DNA of 19,132 nt from JBFILW01 sp041612005. GTDB taxonomy: Bacteria; Gemmatimonadota; Gemmatimonadetes; Palauibacterales; Palauibacteraceae. Below are positions 1-7,576 of the stretch, piece after piece. The position numbers were made by a program, and so were the translations under genes. The notes beneath the pieces are model-generated. The model saw only the letters and a list, made by a program, of their open reading frames with translations, ran no database searches and had not been told where the DNA came from. How positions within the stretch are numbered: the first letter of the stretch is position 1; each line of letters starts with the position of its first letter. The DNA is taken from contig JBFILW010000032.1 of the NCBI GenBank assembly GCA_041612005.1, positions 1 to 19,132 of the forward strand, written 5' to 3'.

Positions 1-2
1 GG

Positions 3-179
3 ACCGATCCGGATTTCGATCCGAATGTGGCGGCCGTGTACTACGCCAGGGTGATCGAGATCCCGACCCCACGCTGGACGGCTTACGAGGCAAAGCGCTT
101 CGGCATCACGCTGCCCTCGGTGGTGCCTATGGTCACCCAGGAACGGGCGTACACGAGCCCGATCTGGTACACGCCGTAA
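3..179 (+). CDS. DUF3604 family protein, C-terminal 58 residues (partial)
   Basis: The reading frame is open from the left edge and ends at TAA 177-179. The visible tail reads as a long run with the motifs YYARVIEIPTPRWTAYEA and QERAYTSPIWYTP. That ending is characteristic, from memory, of DUF3604 proteins, which are usually about 600-700 residues, so roughly 90% of the gene lies outside the window. The biochemical role of DUF3604 is not established, and nothing catalytic is visible in this part. The next gene starts only 7 bases after the stop on the same strand, so the two are probably co-transcribed. In my recollection DUF3604 genes often sit beside HupE/UreJ-like and peptidyl-prolyl isomerase genes, as here. 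The family call is fairly secure; the function is open. Confidence 0.8.
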   Translation, partial: TDPDFDPNVAAVYYARVIEIPTPRWTAYEAKRFGITLPSVVPMVTQERAYTSPIWYTP

Positions 180-186
180 TCGCCGT

Positions 187-2442
187 GTGAGGGACGCACC
201 ACAACCGTTGTCGCGAGGCGGGGCGCCACCCCCGCCTCGTCGTATCGGCAGGCTAGTGCTGGGTGGCGTGATCGCTGCGGCGGCGATCGTCCCCATCCTG
301 GCTGTCGCGGACGTCGGTCCGCCGGCCCACATGCAGGTGACGGAGAAGGAGCCCGGTCTGTACGCCGTGCAGTGGCGGGTGCCGAAAGTGCTCCCGGCCC
401 GCGCCGTCCCGACGCCGGTGTTTCCGGAAGGCTGCCGTCCCGCCGGTGAGCGAACCGTTACCGATCAACAGGCCGCCTGGCTGCTGGCGCGCGAGTGGCG
501 TTGCGACCAAAGCCTCGCCGGCCAACCGCTCGGCATCCGATATCCGTTCCCGGATCTCGCGCTGACCACCGTGATGCGGGTGGACCTGCTGTCCGGAGAT
601 CGTTTCGCCCACGTGCTGGAAGTCGGAGAGGGCGTGTGGCGTCTGCCCGAGGGAACAGCGGCGCCGGACCTGGTCAAGGGCGCGAAGCGCGCCGTCGTGG
701 CCGGAATCGGTCACGTGCTGGGTTCGTGGATCCACCTGGCCTTCGTCGTGACGCTGGCTCTGTTCGGCGGACTGCGTCGGCCCGCACGACTCGTGTCCGC
801 ATTCACGCTCGGCCAGATCGCGATGGTCCCCGTCGCGGCTCTGACGGGGCTTCGGCTCGGAGCCGCGCCCGCCGAAATCGGACTTGCGATCGCGGTCGCG
901 CTGCTCGCCCGGGAAACCATGCGGCCCGCCGACGAGCGCAAGAGCCTGTTTGCTCTCGCCGCCGGCGCCGGGGTCGTCCACGGCCTTGGAATCGCGGCGC
1001 TGCTCTCCGCCCGGCTCGGGGAAGTCAGTTCGATGCCGGCATCCCAGATGCTCGCGATCTGCGGTATGGACGCCACTCAACTCGTCGGGGCGATCGGCTT
1101 CAGCCTGGTGCTTGGTTGGTTGATTCGGAGGTTCCCCGAGGCGCGGAGCCGCCACGGAATCGCGTACGGCGCCGGGGCCGCGGGCATGGCTCTCGCACTC
1201 GGCGTCGCGGCTGGAGGCGGCGTAGCAACCGCCGGCGAAGCACGCAGCCCGATGCTCGCTGCCGAAGCTTCGGCCACCTCGGCGACGGCGGGGAGTCCCA
1301 GCTCCCGCCGCGTCGCACCCACAACGCCGAACGCGCCGATTCAAAGCTTTCTGACCGTCGAGCCGTTCGAGGTGCGACATGAAGTCATGCTTCGCGTCGG
1401 CGAACTGACGGACCTACTGGGTCTCGACCCGGAGGCAAGCCTGCAGATCGAGGCTCAGCCGGGGGTCGCGGCCCGCCTCGCGGCCCTCGTGCTCACCGGC
1501 ACCACGGTGACGGTCGATGGCGATCGGCCACAGCCGCTCCTTCGCCGCGCCGACTTCATGGCAGTCGATCCGACTGGCGCGCTTCCGCGCTCGACCCCGG
1601 TCCCGGAACCGGTCGCCAGCGCCGTGATCGGCGTCGTCGTCGTCTATCCGACGGATGGGATACCGGAAGAAGTGTCGCTCGGTTGGGAATCGATTCCGCC
1701 CGCCGTCGGAGTTGTGCCTGCCACGGTGATCGACCCGGAGGCCGTGGCCTCGTTACCGCTGAGCAATGCCGAGCCGGCCCTGATCTGGGTAAACGAGCTT
1801 GTGGAGGATCCGGTGCCGACGGTCGAGGCCGTCGAAGTGGAGCCGATGCGCCTACCGGTCCCGGTCCTCTCTTTGCCGCTCTTCGCACTCGTGGCGATTC
1901 TCCTGCTCGCCGGCTTTCGAGGCCGCCGGCGCACGGTCAATTTCGCTGCGGCGCGCCTGCTCCTCGCGCTCGCTTTCGTGGTCGGCCCGCTGGTCCAAAC
2001 CGCCGTCGCGCTTCCGGGAGCCGTCGGCCGGACACCGTCCGAGCGCCAGGCACGGCGCATTCTGTCCGGGCTCCTGCCCAACATCTACCGGGCGCTGGAG
2101 TTCAGGGACGAAGCGGAGATCTACGACCGGCTGGCGGTCAGCGTCACCGGCGAGACACTCGGTGACGTGTACATCGAACAACGCCGCGCGCTCGAGATCG
2201 AGGAACGGGGTGGGGCCCAGGCACGCGTCGAGGCCGTCGAGGTATTGGAGGCCACTGGCATCGAATCGACCGACGAAGGATTCGACGTACGGGCGGTCTG
2301 GACCGTGGGTGGAATGGTGACGCACTTCGGCCACCGGCACTTTCGACAGAACCGCTACGATGCGCGGCTCGGTATCGTGCCGGTCGAAGGCGCGTGGAAG
2401 ATTGGCTCGATCGAGGTACTCGAGCAGGAGAGAGTGCGATGA
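187..2442 (+). CDS. HupE/UreJ-like multidomain membrane protein, fused form
   Basis: This 751-aa protein starts at GTG 187 without a clear Shine-Dalgarno, probably by coupling to the upstream stop. Visible parts: a signal anchor at about residues 20-42; an exported N-terminal domain to about 160; a HupE/UreJ-like hydrophobic region at about 165-345; a soluble domain at about 388-520 beginning FLTVEPFEVRHE; a membrane segment at about 560-577; a second at about 585-608; and a C-terminal domain at about 615-751 with NIYRALEFRDEAEIYD and GAWKIGSIEVLEQE. HupE/UreJ proteins are membrane proteins linked to nickel uptake for hydrogenase or urease. Here the family HX5DH signature reads H176-x5-I182-H183, so the Asp is gone, which argues against ordinary nickel transport. 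The last two domains recur as separate genes at 5828-7576. The stop overlaps the next start as ATGA. Family call good, function unknown. Confidence 0.75.
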   Translation: MRDAPQPLSRGGAPPPPRRIGRLVLGGVIAAAAIVPILAVADVGPPAHMQVTEKEPGLYAVQWRVPKVLPARAVPTPVFPEGCRPAGERTVTDQQAAWLLAREWRCDQSLAGQPLGIRYPFPDLALTTVMRVDLLSGDRFAHVLEVGEGVWRLPEGTAAPDLVKGAKRAVVAGIGHVLGSWIHLAFVVTLALFGGLRRPARLVSAFTLGQIAMVPVAALTGLRLGAAPAEIGLAIAVALLARETMRPADERKSLFALAAGAGVVHGLGIAALLSARLGEVSSMPASQMLAICGMDATQLVGAIGFSLVLGWLIRRFPEARSRHGIAYGAGAAGMALALGVAAGGGVATAGEARSPMLAAEASATSATAGSPSSRRVAPTTPNAPIQSFLTVEPFEVRHEVMLRVGELTDLLGLDPEASLQIEAQPGVAARLAALVLTGTTVTVDGDRPQPLLRRADFMAVDPTGALPRSTPVPEPVASAVIGVVVVYPTDGIPEEVSLGWESIPPAVGVVPATVIDPEAVASLPLSNAEPALIWVNELVEDPVPTVEAVEVEPMRLPVPVLSLPLFALVAILLLAGFRGRRRTVNFAAARLLLALAFVVGPLVQTAVALPGAVGRTPSERQARRILSGLLPNIYRALEFRDEAEIYDRLAVSVTGETLGDVYIEQRRALEIEERGGAQARVEAVEVLEATGIESTDEGFDVRAVWTVGGMVTHFGHRHFRQNRYDARLGIVPVEGAWKIGSIEVLEQERVR

Positions 2443-3311
2443 AGCTGCTGCGCGAACCGTTGGTTCAGTTTGCATTCCTCGGCGTGGTGCTGTTCGCCGT
2501 GTACGCGTTCGCGAGCGACGCGTTTTCCTCCGACGAAACCCGGCTGATCGAGATGAACGAGGCAGAGATCGCGTTTCTGGTCGCAAACTGGCAGCGCCAG
2601 TGGCAGCGTCCGCCGACGGAGGACGAGCTACGGGCGCTTGTGGACGCCCGCGTCCGCGAGGAGGTGTTCTACCGGGAGGCGGTCGCGGTCGGACTCGACC
2701 AGAACGACATCGTGGTGCGCCGCCGCATGGTACAGAAGATGGAGATGCTCTCGCAGGATCTGGCGTTGCTCGCGGACCCCACCGACCCTGAGCTGCAGAC
2801 CTTCTTCGACGAGCGTCGGGAAGAGTACCAAGTTCCACCGCGTCTCAGCTTCAGCCACGTCTACTTCAACGCGGACAGTCGCGGGCAGTCGGTCGAACAG
2901 GACGCGCGAGCCGTCCTCGCCGAGCTACGGGCGCAGAATCCGCCGCCGCAACGCGCCCCCGAGATGGGCGACCGGTTCATGCTCGCATACGACTACTCGC
3001 TCCGCGCCCCGATCGAGGTCCAGCAGCAGTTCGGCAGTTACTTCGCGGAAGAGATCTTCAAGCTCGAGCCGGGCTGGCAGGGGCCAATCGCCTCGGGGTA
3101 CGGCGTCCACCTCGTGTACGTCGGTGATCGCGTCGAGGGCCGGATCCCCGAACTTGCCGAAGTGCGGGACCGCGTCGTGAACGACTTCAACCGGGAGCGC
3201 GGCCAGCGCGCCAACACGGCACTGTACGAGGGGCTGCGGACCAACTACGACGTTCTGATCGACGAGGAAGCCGTCACCCGCGCACTCGCTGGCTCCGCGG
3301 CGAATCCGTAG
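2439..3311 (+). CDS. Membrane-anchored parvulin-type peptidyl-prolyl cis-trans isomerase
   Basis: This 290-aa protein is read from ATG 2439, which overlaps the preceding stop (ATGA) and has AGGAGAG a few bases upstream. An earlier in-frame start at 2394 adds 15 residues but lies inside the previous gene and has no advantage. Residues about 8-25 form a single signal anchor, followed by a helical SurA/PpiD-like region (about 35-130) and a PpiC-like domain at about 136-230. Within that domain SFSHVYF (His140) and GYGVHLVYVGD (His224) sit where parvulins carry their conserved histidines. The middle of the domain is short and divergent, so activity could be weak. The expected role is a periplasmic folding helper. 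Translational coupling to the HupE-like protein suggests it assists that protein or the DUF3604 product, which is inference. Confidence 0.8.
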   Translation: MKLLREPLVQFAFLGVVLFAVYAFASDAFSSDETRLIEMNEAEIAFLVANWQRQWQRPPTEDELRALVDARVREEVFYREAVAVGLDQNDIVVRRRMVQKMEMLSQDLALLADPTDPELQTFFDERREEYQVPPRLSFSHVYFNADSRGQSVEQDARAVLAELRAQNPPPQRAPEMGDRFMLAYDYSLRAPIEVQQQFGSYFAEEIFKLEPGWQGPIASGYGVHLVYVGDRVEGRIPELAEVRDRVVNDFNRERGQRANTALYEGLRTNYDVLIDEEAVTRALAGSAANP

Positions 3312-3337
3312 GAACGTAGCCGAGCCGTCGGTGCCGC

Positions 3338-4762
3338 TCAGCCGCTGGCCGGCACCACGTTTTGGTTGGTGCGGAACAGGTTGCCCGGGTCGTACTTCTG
3401 CTTCAGCTGCCGCAGTCGTTCGTAGTTGTCCCCGTAGGCGGCGGCGACGCGGCCTTCATCCTCGCTGACGAAGTTCACGTAGACGCCACCCGTCGCGAAG
3501 GGGGTGGTCGCCTCGAAGAACTCGCGCGCCCACGCCACACACGCCGCATCCTGGCCCGCATCCTCCCAACGCGTGTGGACATTCATGATGTACTCCGCGT
3601 CGCGGTGCGGGTACGCGGTGGAATCGGCCGGCACCCGGTTCGTGGCGCCACCCATCTGGGCGATGAAGATCTCTGATTGCGGCGAGGGAAAGCTGTGGAC
3701 GTACTCGATGAGCGTCTCGATCAGCGCGTCCGAGAGCTCCGTGAAGTTGTGCGACTTCCAGTAGTTCCGGGCTCCCGGTTCGAGAAGCGGATCGAACGCC
3801 TGCTGAAAGCCCGCGTACGGGTTCGGCTGGACCACGTCCGCAACCGGGTCGCCCCACCCGCGCAGCGGCGCGAGGAGCCGTTCCCCCTCTGCAGGGTCGC
3901 CGGCGTAAACCGTCGCGAACGCCAGCATCAGCTGGCCATGGAAGTCCTCCGGCAGGAAGGGCAGGGGCGGCGCGTGACGCATCACCGCCCACACGCTGAG
4001 TTCGTCGGGCAGCGTGGCGCAGAAGTCCCGGTAGAACGGCAGTGCCTCGCTCGCCACGGCGAAGGGATGGATCACCAGTCCCGACAAAACGTTTGGTCCG
4101 ACTTCGTGCAGCTGGTACTTGAATGAGGTGACGATCCCCAAGTTGCCGCCGCCGCCGCGGATCCCCCAGAACAGGTCCGCGTTCTCGCTCTCGCTGGCGT
4201 GGACGAGGTCTCCGGTGGCGGTCACCATGTCGGTCTCGAGCAGATTGTCCACCGTCAACCCGTGCTTACGGCTCAGCCAACCGAATCCGCCGCCCAGCGT
4301 GAGTCCCGCGACGCCCGTAGTCGAGTTGATGCCGAGCACGGTTGCGAGCCCGAATTCCTGTGTCGCTCCGTCGAGGTCGCCGAGTGAAGCGCCAGGACCT
4401 GCCGTCGCGACCCGCGCGTCCTCGTCCACCCGAACATCGTTCATCAGCGAGAGGTCGATCATCAGGCCGCCGTCGCACACCGCCTTGCCCGCGATGTTGT
4501 GTCCGACGCCGCGCACGGAGGTGAGCAGCCCGTGCTCGCGGGCGAGGTTCACGCACTCGATCACGTCCTGAGTACGCGAACATCGTGCGATGAGGGCCGG
4601 CCGCCGATCGATCATCGCGTTCCAGATGGCGCGCACTTCGTCGTAGTCGGCATCATCCGGGAAGACGAGGGGGCCGCCGAAGCTGGCCTCGAACACCCTG
4701 ATGGCATCTTCGGAGAGGTTGACGACTCCTCCGTCCAGCGAAGCGACGGTCACGTCGGGCAT
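3338..4762 (-). CDS. FAD-binding oxidoreductase, berberine bridge enzyme type (BBE/PCMH fold)
   Basis: This 474-aa flavoprotein has an N-terminal PCMH-type FAD-binding domain (about residues 50-220) and a C-terminal BBE motif ending NYERLRQLKQKYDPGNLFR. His88 in GVGHNIAG is the expected histidyl attachment site for FAD. The second covalent site of bicovalent members, a Cys in a GxC motif, is replaced in LGINSTTGVAG, so the flavin is probably singly linked. Such enzymes oxidise alcohols, sugars or alkaloid-like substrates; the substrate cannot be read here. I chose ATG 4762 over the upstream ATG 4825 because GGAGG stands 5 bases before it and homologues begin with a short leader like this. The gene follows the ArsR-SRPBCC regulator by 128 bp on the same strand and is a likely target of it. 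It converges on the PPIase gene with a 26-bp gap. Confidence 0.88.
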   Translation of the reverse strand: MPDVTVASLDGGVVNLSEDAIRVFEASFGGPLVFPDDADYDEVRAIWNAMIDRRPALIARCSRTQDVIECVNLAREHGLLTSVRGVGHNIAGKAVCDGGLMIDLSLMNDVRVDEDARVATAGPGASLGDLDGATQEFGLATVLGINSTTGVAGLTLGGGFGWLSRKHGLTVDNLLETDMVTATGDLVHASESENADLFWGIRGGGGNLGIVTSFKYQLHEVGPNVLSGLVIHPFAVASEALPFYRDFCATLPDELSVWAVMRHAPPLPFLPEDFHGQLMLAFATVYAGDPAEGERLLAPLRGWGDPVADVVQPNPYAGFQQAFDPLLEPGARNYWKSHNFTELSDALIETLIEYVHSFPSPQSEIFIAQMGGATNRVPADSTAYPHRDAEYIMNVHTRWEDAGQDAACVAWAREFFEATTPFATGGVYVNFVSEDEGRVAAAYGDNYERLRQLKQKYDPGNLFRTNQNVVPASG

Positions 4763-4767
4763 GCGTA

Positions 4768-4772
4768 CCTCC
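4768..4772 (-). promoter_or_regulatory. Shine-Dalgarno deciding the BBE start
   Basis: On the minus strand GGAGG is followed by five bases and ATG at 4762. The longer reading from ATG 4825 lacks such a site, so the shorter protein is preferred. Confidence 0.7.
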
Positions 4773-4890
4773 GGCAGCGGGTTGGTGGCCTGGAGCGAGA
4801 TCGAGCGAGGCTTCCAAGAAGCCATTCCGCCTCGAGAGTGTCAAGTGAAGCCAGAAGGCCCGCGAGGGGCAGGCCTCCTGGGGGCGCGGC

Positions 4891-5706
4891 TTAGGAGGGC
4901 ATTGGGATCTGCAGCACTTCTCCGGTCTCGAGGTACGTCTTGAGACCGCTGAAGATCGGGGGCCAGCCCTGCGCGACGCTGGTGAAGGTCTCCGTCTCGC
5001 TCTCGAACTCATCGTGCAGCACGGTCAGCTTGACCACATCGCCGAGCGGCTCGATCTCCCATGCCACCCGGCTGGGCGGATCATCGTTGCTGGCGAAGGC
5101 GAACGTGTAGACCAGACGGCGGCCCGGCTCGAGCTCGAGGATCTTACCGGAGAGCGCCGGCCTCATCTCACCGCCGTCTTCCGCCATCATGTACCCGATG
5201 GTGGCGCCGACCTCGAAGTCGCTCATTACCTCGGTATTGTGAAAAAAGAGCTTCGTCTGGGCGGGATCGGTCAGCGCCTCCCACAGCTTCTCCGGCGTGG
5301 TTCGGATGTAGGTGACGTAGAGGTGCTGGAGCTTCGTGGCTGTCGTCGTCATGCTTCCCGTCTCCTGTTCCAATTCCCGTTTGAGGGAGGTGATGCGACG
5401 CGCGAGGATGGCGCCGTACTGAGAGATCCAGCGATCGTAGATCGCCTGCAGCGGAACCGCGTTCACGTACAGTTGTCGCTCCCGTCCAACCTTCCGCGAG
5501 GCTACCAGGTTCGCCTTCTCGAGCAACTTCAGGTGCTTCATGACCGCGAAGCGGCTGAACTCGAAGTGCGCTGAGAGCTCGGTGAGATTCATCCCGGGCT
5601 CGGCGTTGAGCAGGTCGAGGATGCGTCGACGATTGGGGTCCGCGAGGCCTCGAAACACGCCATCCGCATCGAATTCGTCCCACGGTGTGGTTAACATGTG
5701 ACTCAT
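4891..5706 (-). CDS. ArsR-type HTH regulator fused to an SRPBCC (AHSA1-like) domain
   Basis: This 271-aa protein has two parts. Residues about 12-90 are a winged helix of the ArsR family: the GLADPNRRRILDLL opening, recognition region LTELSAHFEFSRFAVMKHLKLLEKANLV and a basic wing. No clustered metal-binding cysteines are visible. Residues about 125-268 are an SRPBCC/AHSA1-like domain with YIRTTPEKLWEALTDP and a C-terminal helix with VAQGWPPIFSGLKTYLETG. In many genomes these are two adjacent genes; here they are one frame. Met119 (ATG 5352) opens the second part and is preceded by AGGAGACGGGAAGC, so a free SRPBCC protein could also be made by internal initiation. The start at 5706 lies inside a perfect inverted repeat (5691-5720), which suggests autoregulation. 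Met4 (5697) is an alternative start. Confidence 0.85.
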   Translation of the reverse strand: MSHMLTTPWDEFDADGVFRGLADPNRRRILDLLNAEPGMNLTELSAHFEFSRFAVMKHLKLLEKANLVASRKVGRERQLYVNAVPLQAIYDRWISQYGAILARRITSLKRELEQETGSMTTTATKLQHLYVTYIRTTPEKLWEALTDPAQTKLFFHNTEVMSDFEVGATIGYMMAEDGGEMRPALSGKILELEPGRRLVYTFAFASNDDPPSRVAWEIEPLGDVVKLTVLHDEFESETETFTSVAQGWPPIFSGLKTYLETGEVLQIPMPS

Positions 5707-5720
5707 AGGTCACATGTTAA
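5691..5720. promoter_or_regulatory. Perfect 12-bp inverted repeat, candidate operator of the ArsR-SRPBCC regulator
   Basis: Left arm TTAACATGTGAC (5691-5702) and right arm GTCACATGTTAA (5709-5720) are exact complements around the 6-base spacer TCATAG. It covers the start codon of the minus-strand regulator and the -10 element of its likely promoter, the usual position for autorepression. It also lies 108 bp before the plus-strand gene at 5828, so it could influence that gene too. Confidence 0.75.
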
Positions 5721-5742
5721 GAGGAACCGCCCCGGCGGTCAA
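5714..5742 (-). promoter_or_regulatory. Predicted sigma70-type promoter of the ArsR-SRPBCC gene
   Basis: Read on the minus strand, TTGACC (5742-5737) is followed by a 17-base spacer and TAACAT (5719-5714). The -10 falls within one arm of the inverted repeat. Transcription would begin close to ATG 5706, giving a leaderless or nearly leaderless message, in agreement with the lack of a Shine-Dalgarno. Confidence 0.55.
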
Positions 5743-5827
5743 GAGGTCGCCGGCGCGATGCAAATCCGTACGGCCGATGGTACTGTTCGGAGTCCGGGCC
5801 GTCGCCGATACCTCGAGCCTCCGTGTC

Positions 5828-7075
5828 GTGAAGACAATCCGCTCCATTCTCGCGCTCTCCGCTCTCTTCGTCGGATTCCCGGCCGCGCTCAACTCGGACG
5901 CCATCGTGATCACGCGCGCCATGCTCGCGACCACGATCTCCGAGGTGTTTGTGGAACCCGACTCGGTCGTCGTCCACCTGGAGGTTGGGGTCCTGGACTT
6001 CGACGCCTTTCGCAACCTTCTGCCGGACGAGATTTATGAGCGCCTCGGCTACGAGCCGGAGCCCTGGGGTGAGCGTCTGCGCAGATTCACGGGAGAGAAC
6101 CTGGTCGTGCGGGCGGATGGTGGCGCCCCTCTCTCCGGCCGGCTGGAGGAGCTCGAAGTACGCCGGCGGATCGAACGCGACGAGGTAACGGGCGAGCCGC
6201 TTCCCGTGCAGCCGAACGACGCGGAGCCGGTGATCTACGCTCGGCTAAGTTACTCGGTGTCAGGACGCCCCGGGCGATTGTCGATCGCCCCGCCCCGGGT
6301 CGTCGATGGACAGCACGTGTCGGCGAACATCGGCTTCGTCACCTATCACCGAGGCCTGCACGTCAACGATTTCCGCTACCTCGGCCAGGAGGAGACCCTG
6401 ATCCTCGACTGGGAGGATCCGTGGTACTCTCAGTTCGAGAACCGGAATCTGTGGCGGCAGTTCAAGTCGCCGATATCGACCTTTCTGTACGTGGAGCCCT
6501 TCGAGGTCCGAAAAGAAATCGTCGTGCGCCCACGCGACCTGCAGCAGTGGGTCGACCTGGGTCTGGAGGGCAAAGAGGTGATCACGGTCGCGGAGCAGGA
6601 AGAAGTAAAGCAGCGCGTGGTGAAGTTCCTCGGTGCCCGAAATCCGGTCACGATCGACGGTCAGCCGGTGGAGGGCATTCTCGACCGGGTCCATTTCATC
6701 TACAGAAATCTCAGAACCAGCGGCGTGATCCAGCCGCCCCGCGACCTCGATCTGGTGTCAGCCACGCTCGGCGTCATCTTCGTCTACCCGACCACCGAGC
6801 TGCCGGACGAAGTCACCATGACGTGGGAGCTGTTCGGCGATCGGATCGAACGCGTTCCAGGCTCGGCCACCGATGAGGCCGGCTCGCTGCCGTACTTCCT
6901 GAGCCCCGGCGACCGGGTGCTACGCTGGCAGAACTTCCTCACCAATCCTTCGGTGCCCGGCCTGATCGAGGTCCAGGATCCGCCTCAACGGGCCGGCTTG
7001 CTGCTGATCGCCGCGGTGCTGGGGACGCTTTTCACCGGGATGGTCGCCCTGCAGGTGATGCGGGGGAGGAAATGA
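5828..7075 (+). CDS. Exported membrane-anchored protein, split paralogue (middle domain) of the 187-2442 protein
   Basis: This 415-aa protein starts at GTG 5828, where a good signal peptide begins (VKTIRSILALSALFVGF, cleavage near SDA). The frame stays open back to 5714, but those upstream residues overlap the ArsR promoter and do not look like protein. Residues about 26-215 form an exported domain I do not recognise. Residues about 219-345 match the 187-2442 protein: FLYVEPFEVRKE versus FLTVEPFEVRHE, NPVTIDGQPVEGIL versus TTVTVDGDRPQPLL, and GVIFVYPTTELPDEVTMTWE versus GVVVVYPTDGIPEEVSLGWE. A single membrane segment lies near residues 390-410, followed by RGRK. No HupE-like region is present. 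The stop overlaps an ATG (ATGA, 7072-7075) after a strong GGGGGAGGAA. It looks like one subunit of a split system; function unknown. Confidence 0.75.
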   Translation: MKTIRSILALSALFVGFPAALNSDAIVITRAMLATTISEVFVEPDSVVVHLEVGVLDFDAFRNLLPDEIYERLGYEPEPWGERLRRFTGENLVVRADGGAPLSGRLEELEVRRRIERDEVTGEPLPVQPNDAEPVIYARLSYSVSGRPGRLSIAPPRVVDGQHVSANIGFVTYHRGLHVNDFRYLGQEETLILDWEDPWYSQFENRNLWRQFKSPISTFLYVEPFEVRKEIVVRPRDLQQWVDLGLEGKEVITVAEQEEVKQRVVKFLGARNPVTIDGQPVEGILDRVHFIYRNLRTSGVIQPPRDLDLVSATLGVIFVYPTTELPDEVTMTWELFGDRIERVPGSATDEAGSLPYFLSPGDRVLRWQNFLTNPSVPGLIEVQDPPQRAGLLLIAAVLGTLFTGMVALQVMRGRK

Positions 7076-7111
7076 AGCCAGGCCGTCTCGCGCCGCCTCA
7101 CGATCGGAGCC

Positions 7112-7576
7112 GTGGCCGCTTTCATCATCGCGCTCGTCGCCCTCGCCCTCTGGATCCGCGCCTCGCGCGTCGCGGACGAGGACGCGGCCGTCGTTGTGGG
7201 CGGGGTGCTCGAGAACATCTACCGCTCCTTCGACTACCGGGACGAGAGCACCATCTATGACCTGCTGGCCCGCAGCGCGGCCGGCGATCTACTCACGGAT
7301 GTGTACCTCGAGACGCGCCGTGGCCTGGAGCTGGCGAATCAGGGCGGTGCTCGCGCCCGAGTGAAGGAGGTAGAAGTGCTCGAGGCGACGCACGAACCGC
7401 TGCGCGGCGAGCGCGGGTTTCGGTCACGTGCGAAGTGGAACGTCTCCGGGTCGGTGGGCCACTGGGGCCACATCCATCAGCGGGTGAACCAGTACGAGGC
7501 CGATCTGACACTGCAGGTGCTCGACGGAGCCTGGAAGATCACGGGATTGGAATTGCTGCAGGAGGAGCGCCTTTAG
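7112..7576 (+). CDS. Membrane-anchored protein, split paralogue of the C-terminal domain of the 187-2442 protein (probable 5' frameshift)
   Basis: As read, this is 154 aa from GTG 7112: an anchor (AAFIIALVALALWI), then a soluble domain at about 28-154. That domain aligns closely with the end of the 187-2442 protein: NIYRSFDYRDESTIYDLLA versus NIYRALEFRDEAEIYDRLA, DVYLETRRGLE versus DVYIEQRRALE, ARVKEVEVLEAT versus ARVEAVEVLEAT, and AWKITGLELLQEER versus AWKIGSIEVLEQER. The GTG has only a poorly spaced GGAG. A far better start, ATG 7072 with GGGGGAGGAA and ATGA overlap, is out of frame by one base. Removing one C near 7078-7079 would give an N-terminus reading MKQAVSRRLTIGAVAAFII. So the gene is either frameshifted, mis-sequenced or starts late. 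The domain is unrecognised. Confidence 0.7.
   Translation: MAAFIIALVALALWIRASRVADEDAAVVVGGVLENIYRSFDYRDESTIYDLLARSAAGDLLTDVYLETRRGLELANQGGARARVKEVEVLEATHEPLRGERGFRSRAKWNVSGSVGHWGHIHQRVNQYEADLTLQVLDGAWKITGLELLQEERL

Noticed and set aside
253..1380. 375-codon open frame on the minus strand
   Set aside because: It is antisense to the HupE-like gene, with low-complexity, hydrophilic composition and no family marks.
3312..3360. Inverted GGTGCC / GGCACC as a shared terminator between the PPIase and BBE genes
   Set aside because: The arms are six bases with a 15-base loop and no T-tract, and the repeat lies partly in the BBE coding end.
5714..5827. Longer N-terminus for the 5828 protein
   Set aside because: The added residues overlap the divergent ArsR promoter and operator, and the signal peptide begins at GTG 5828.
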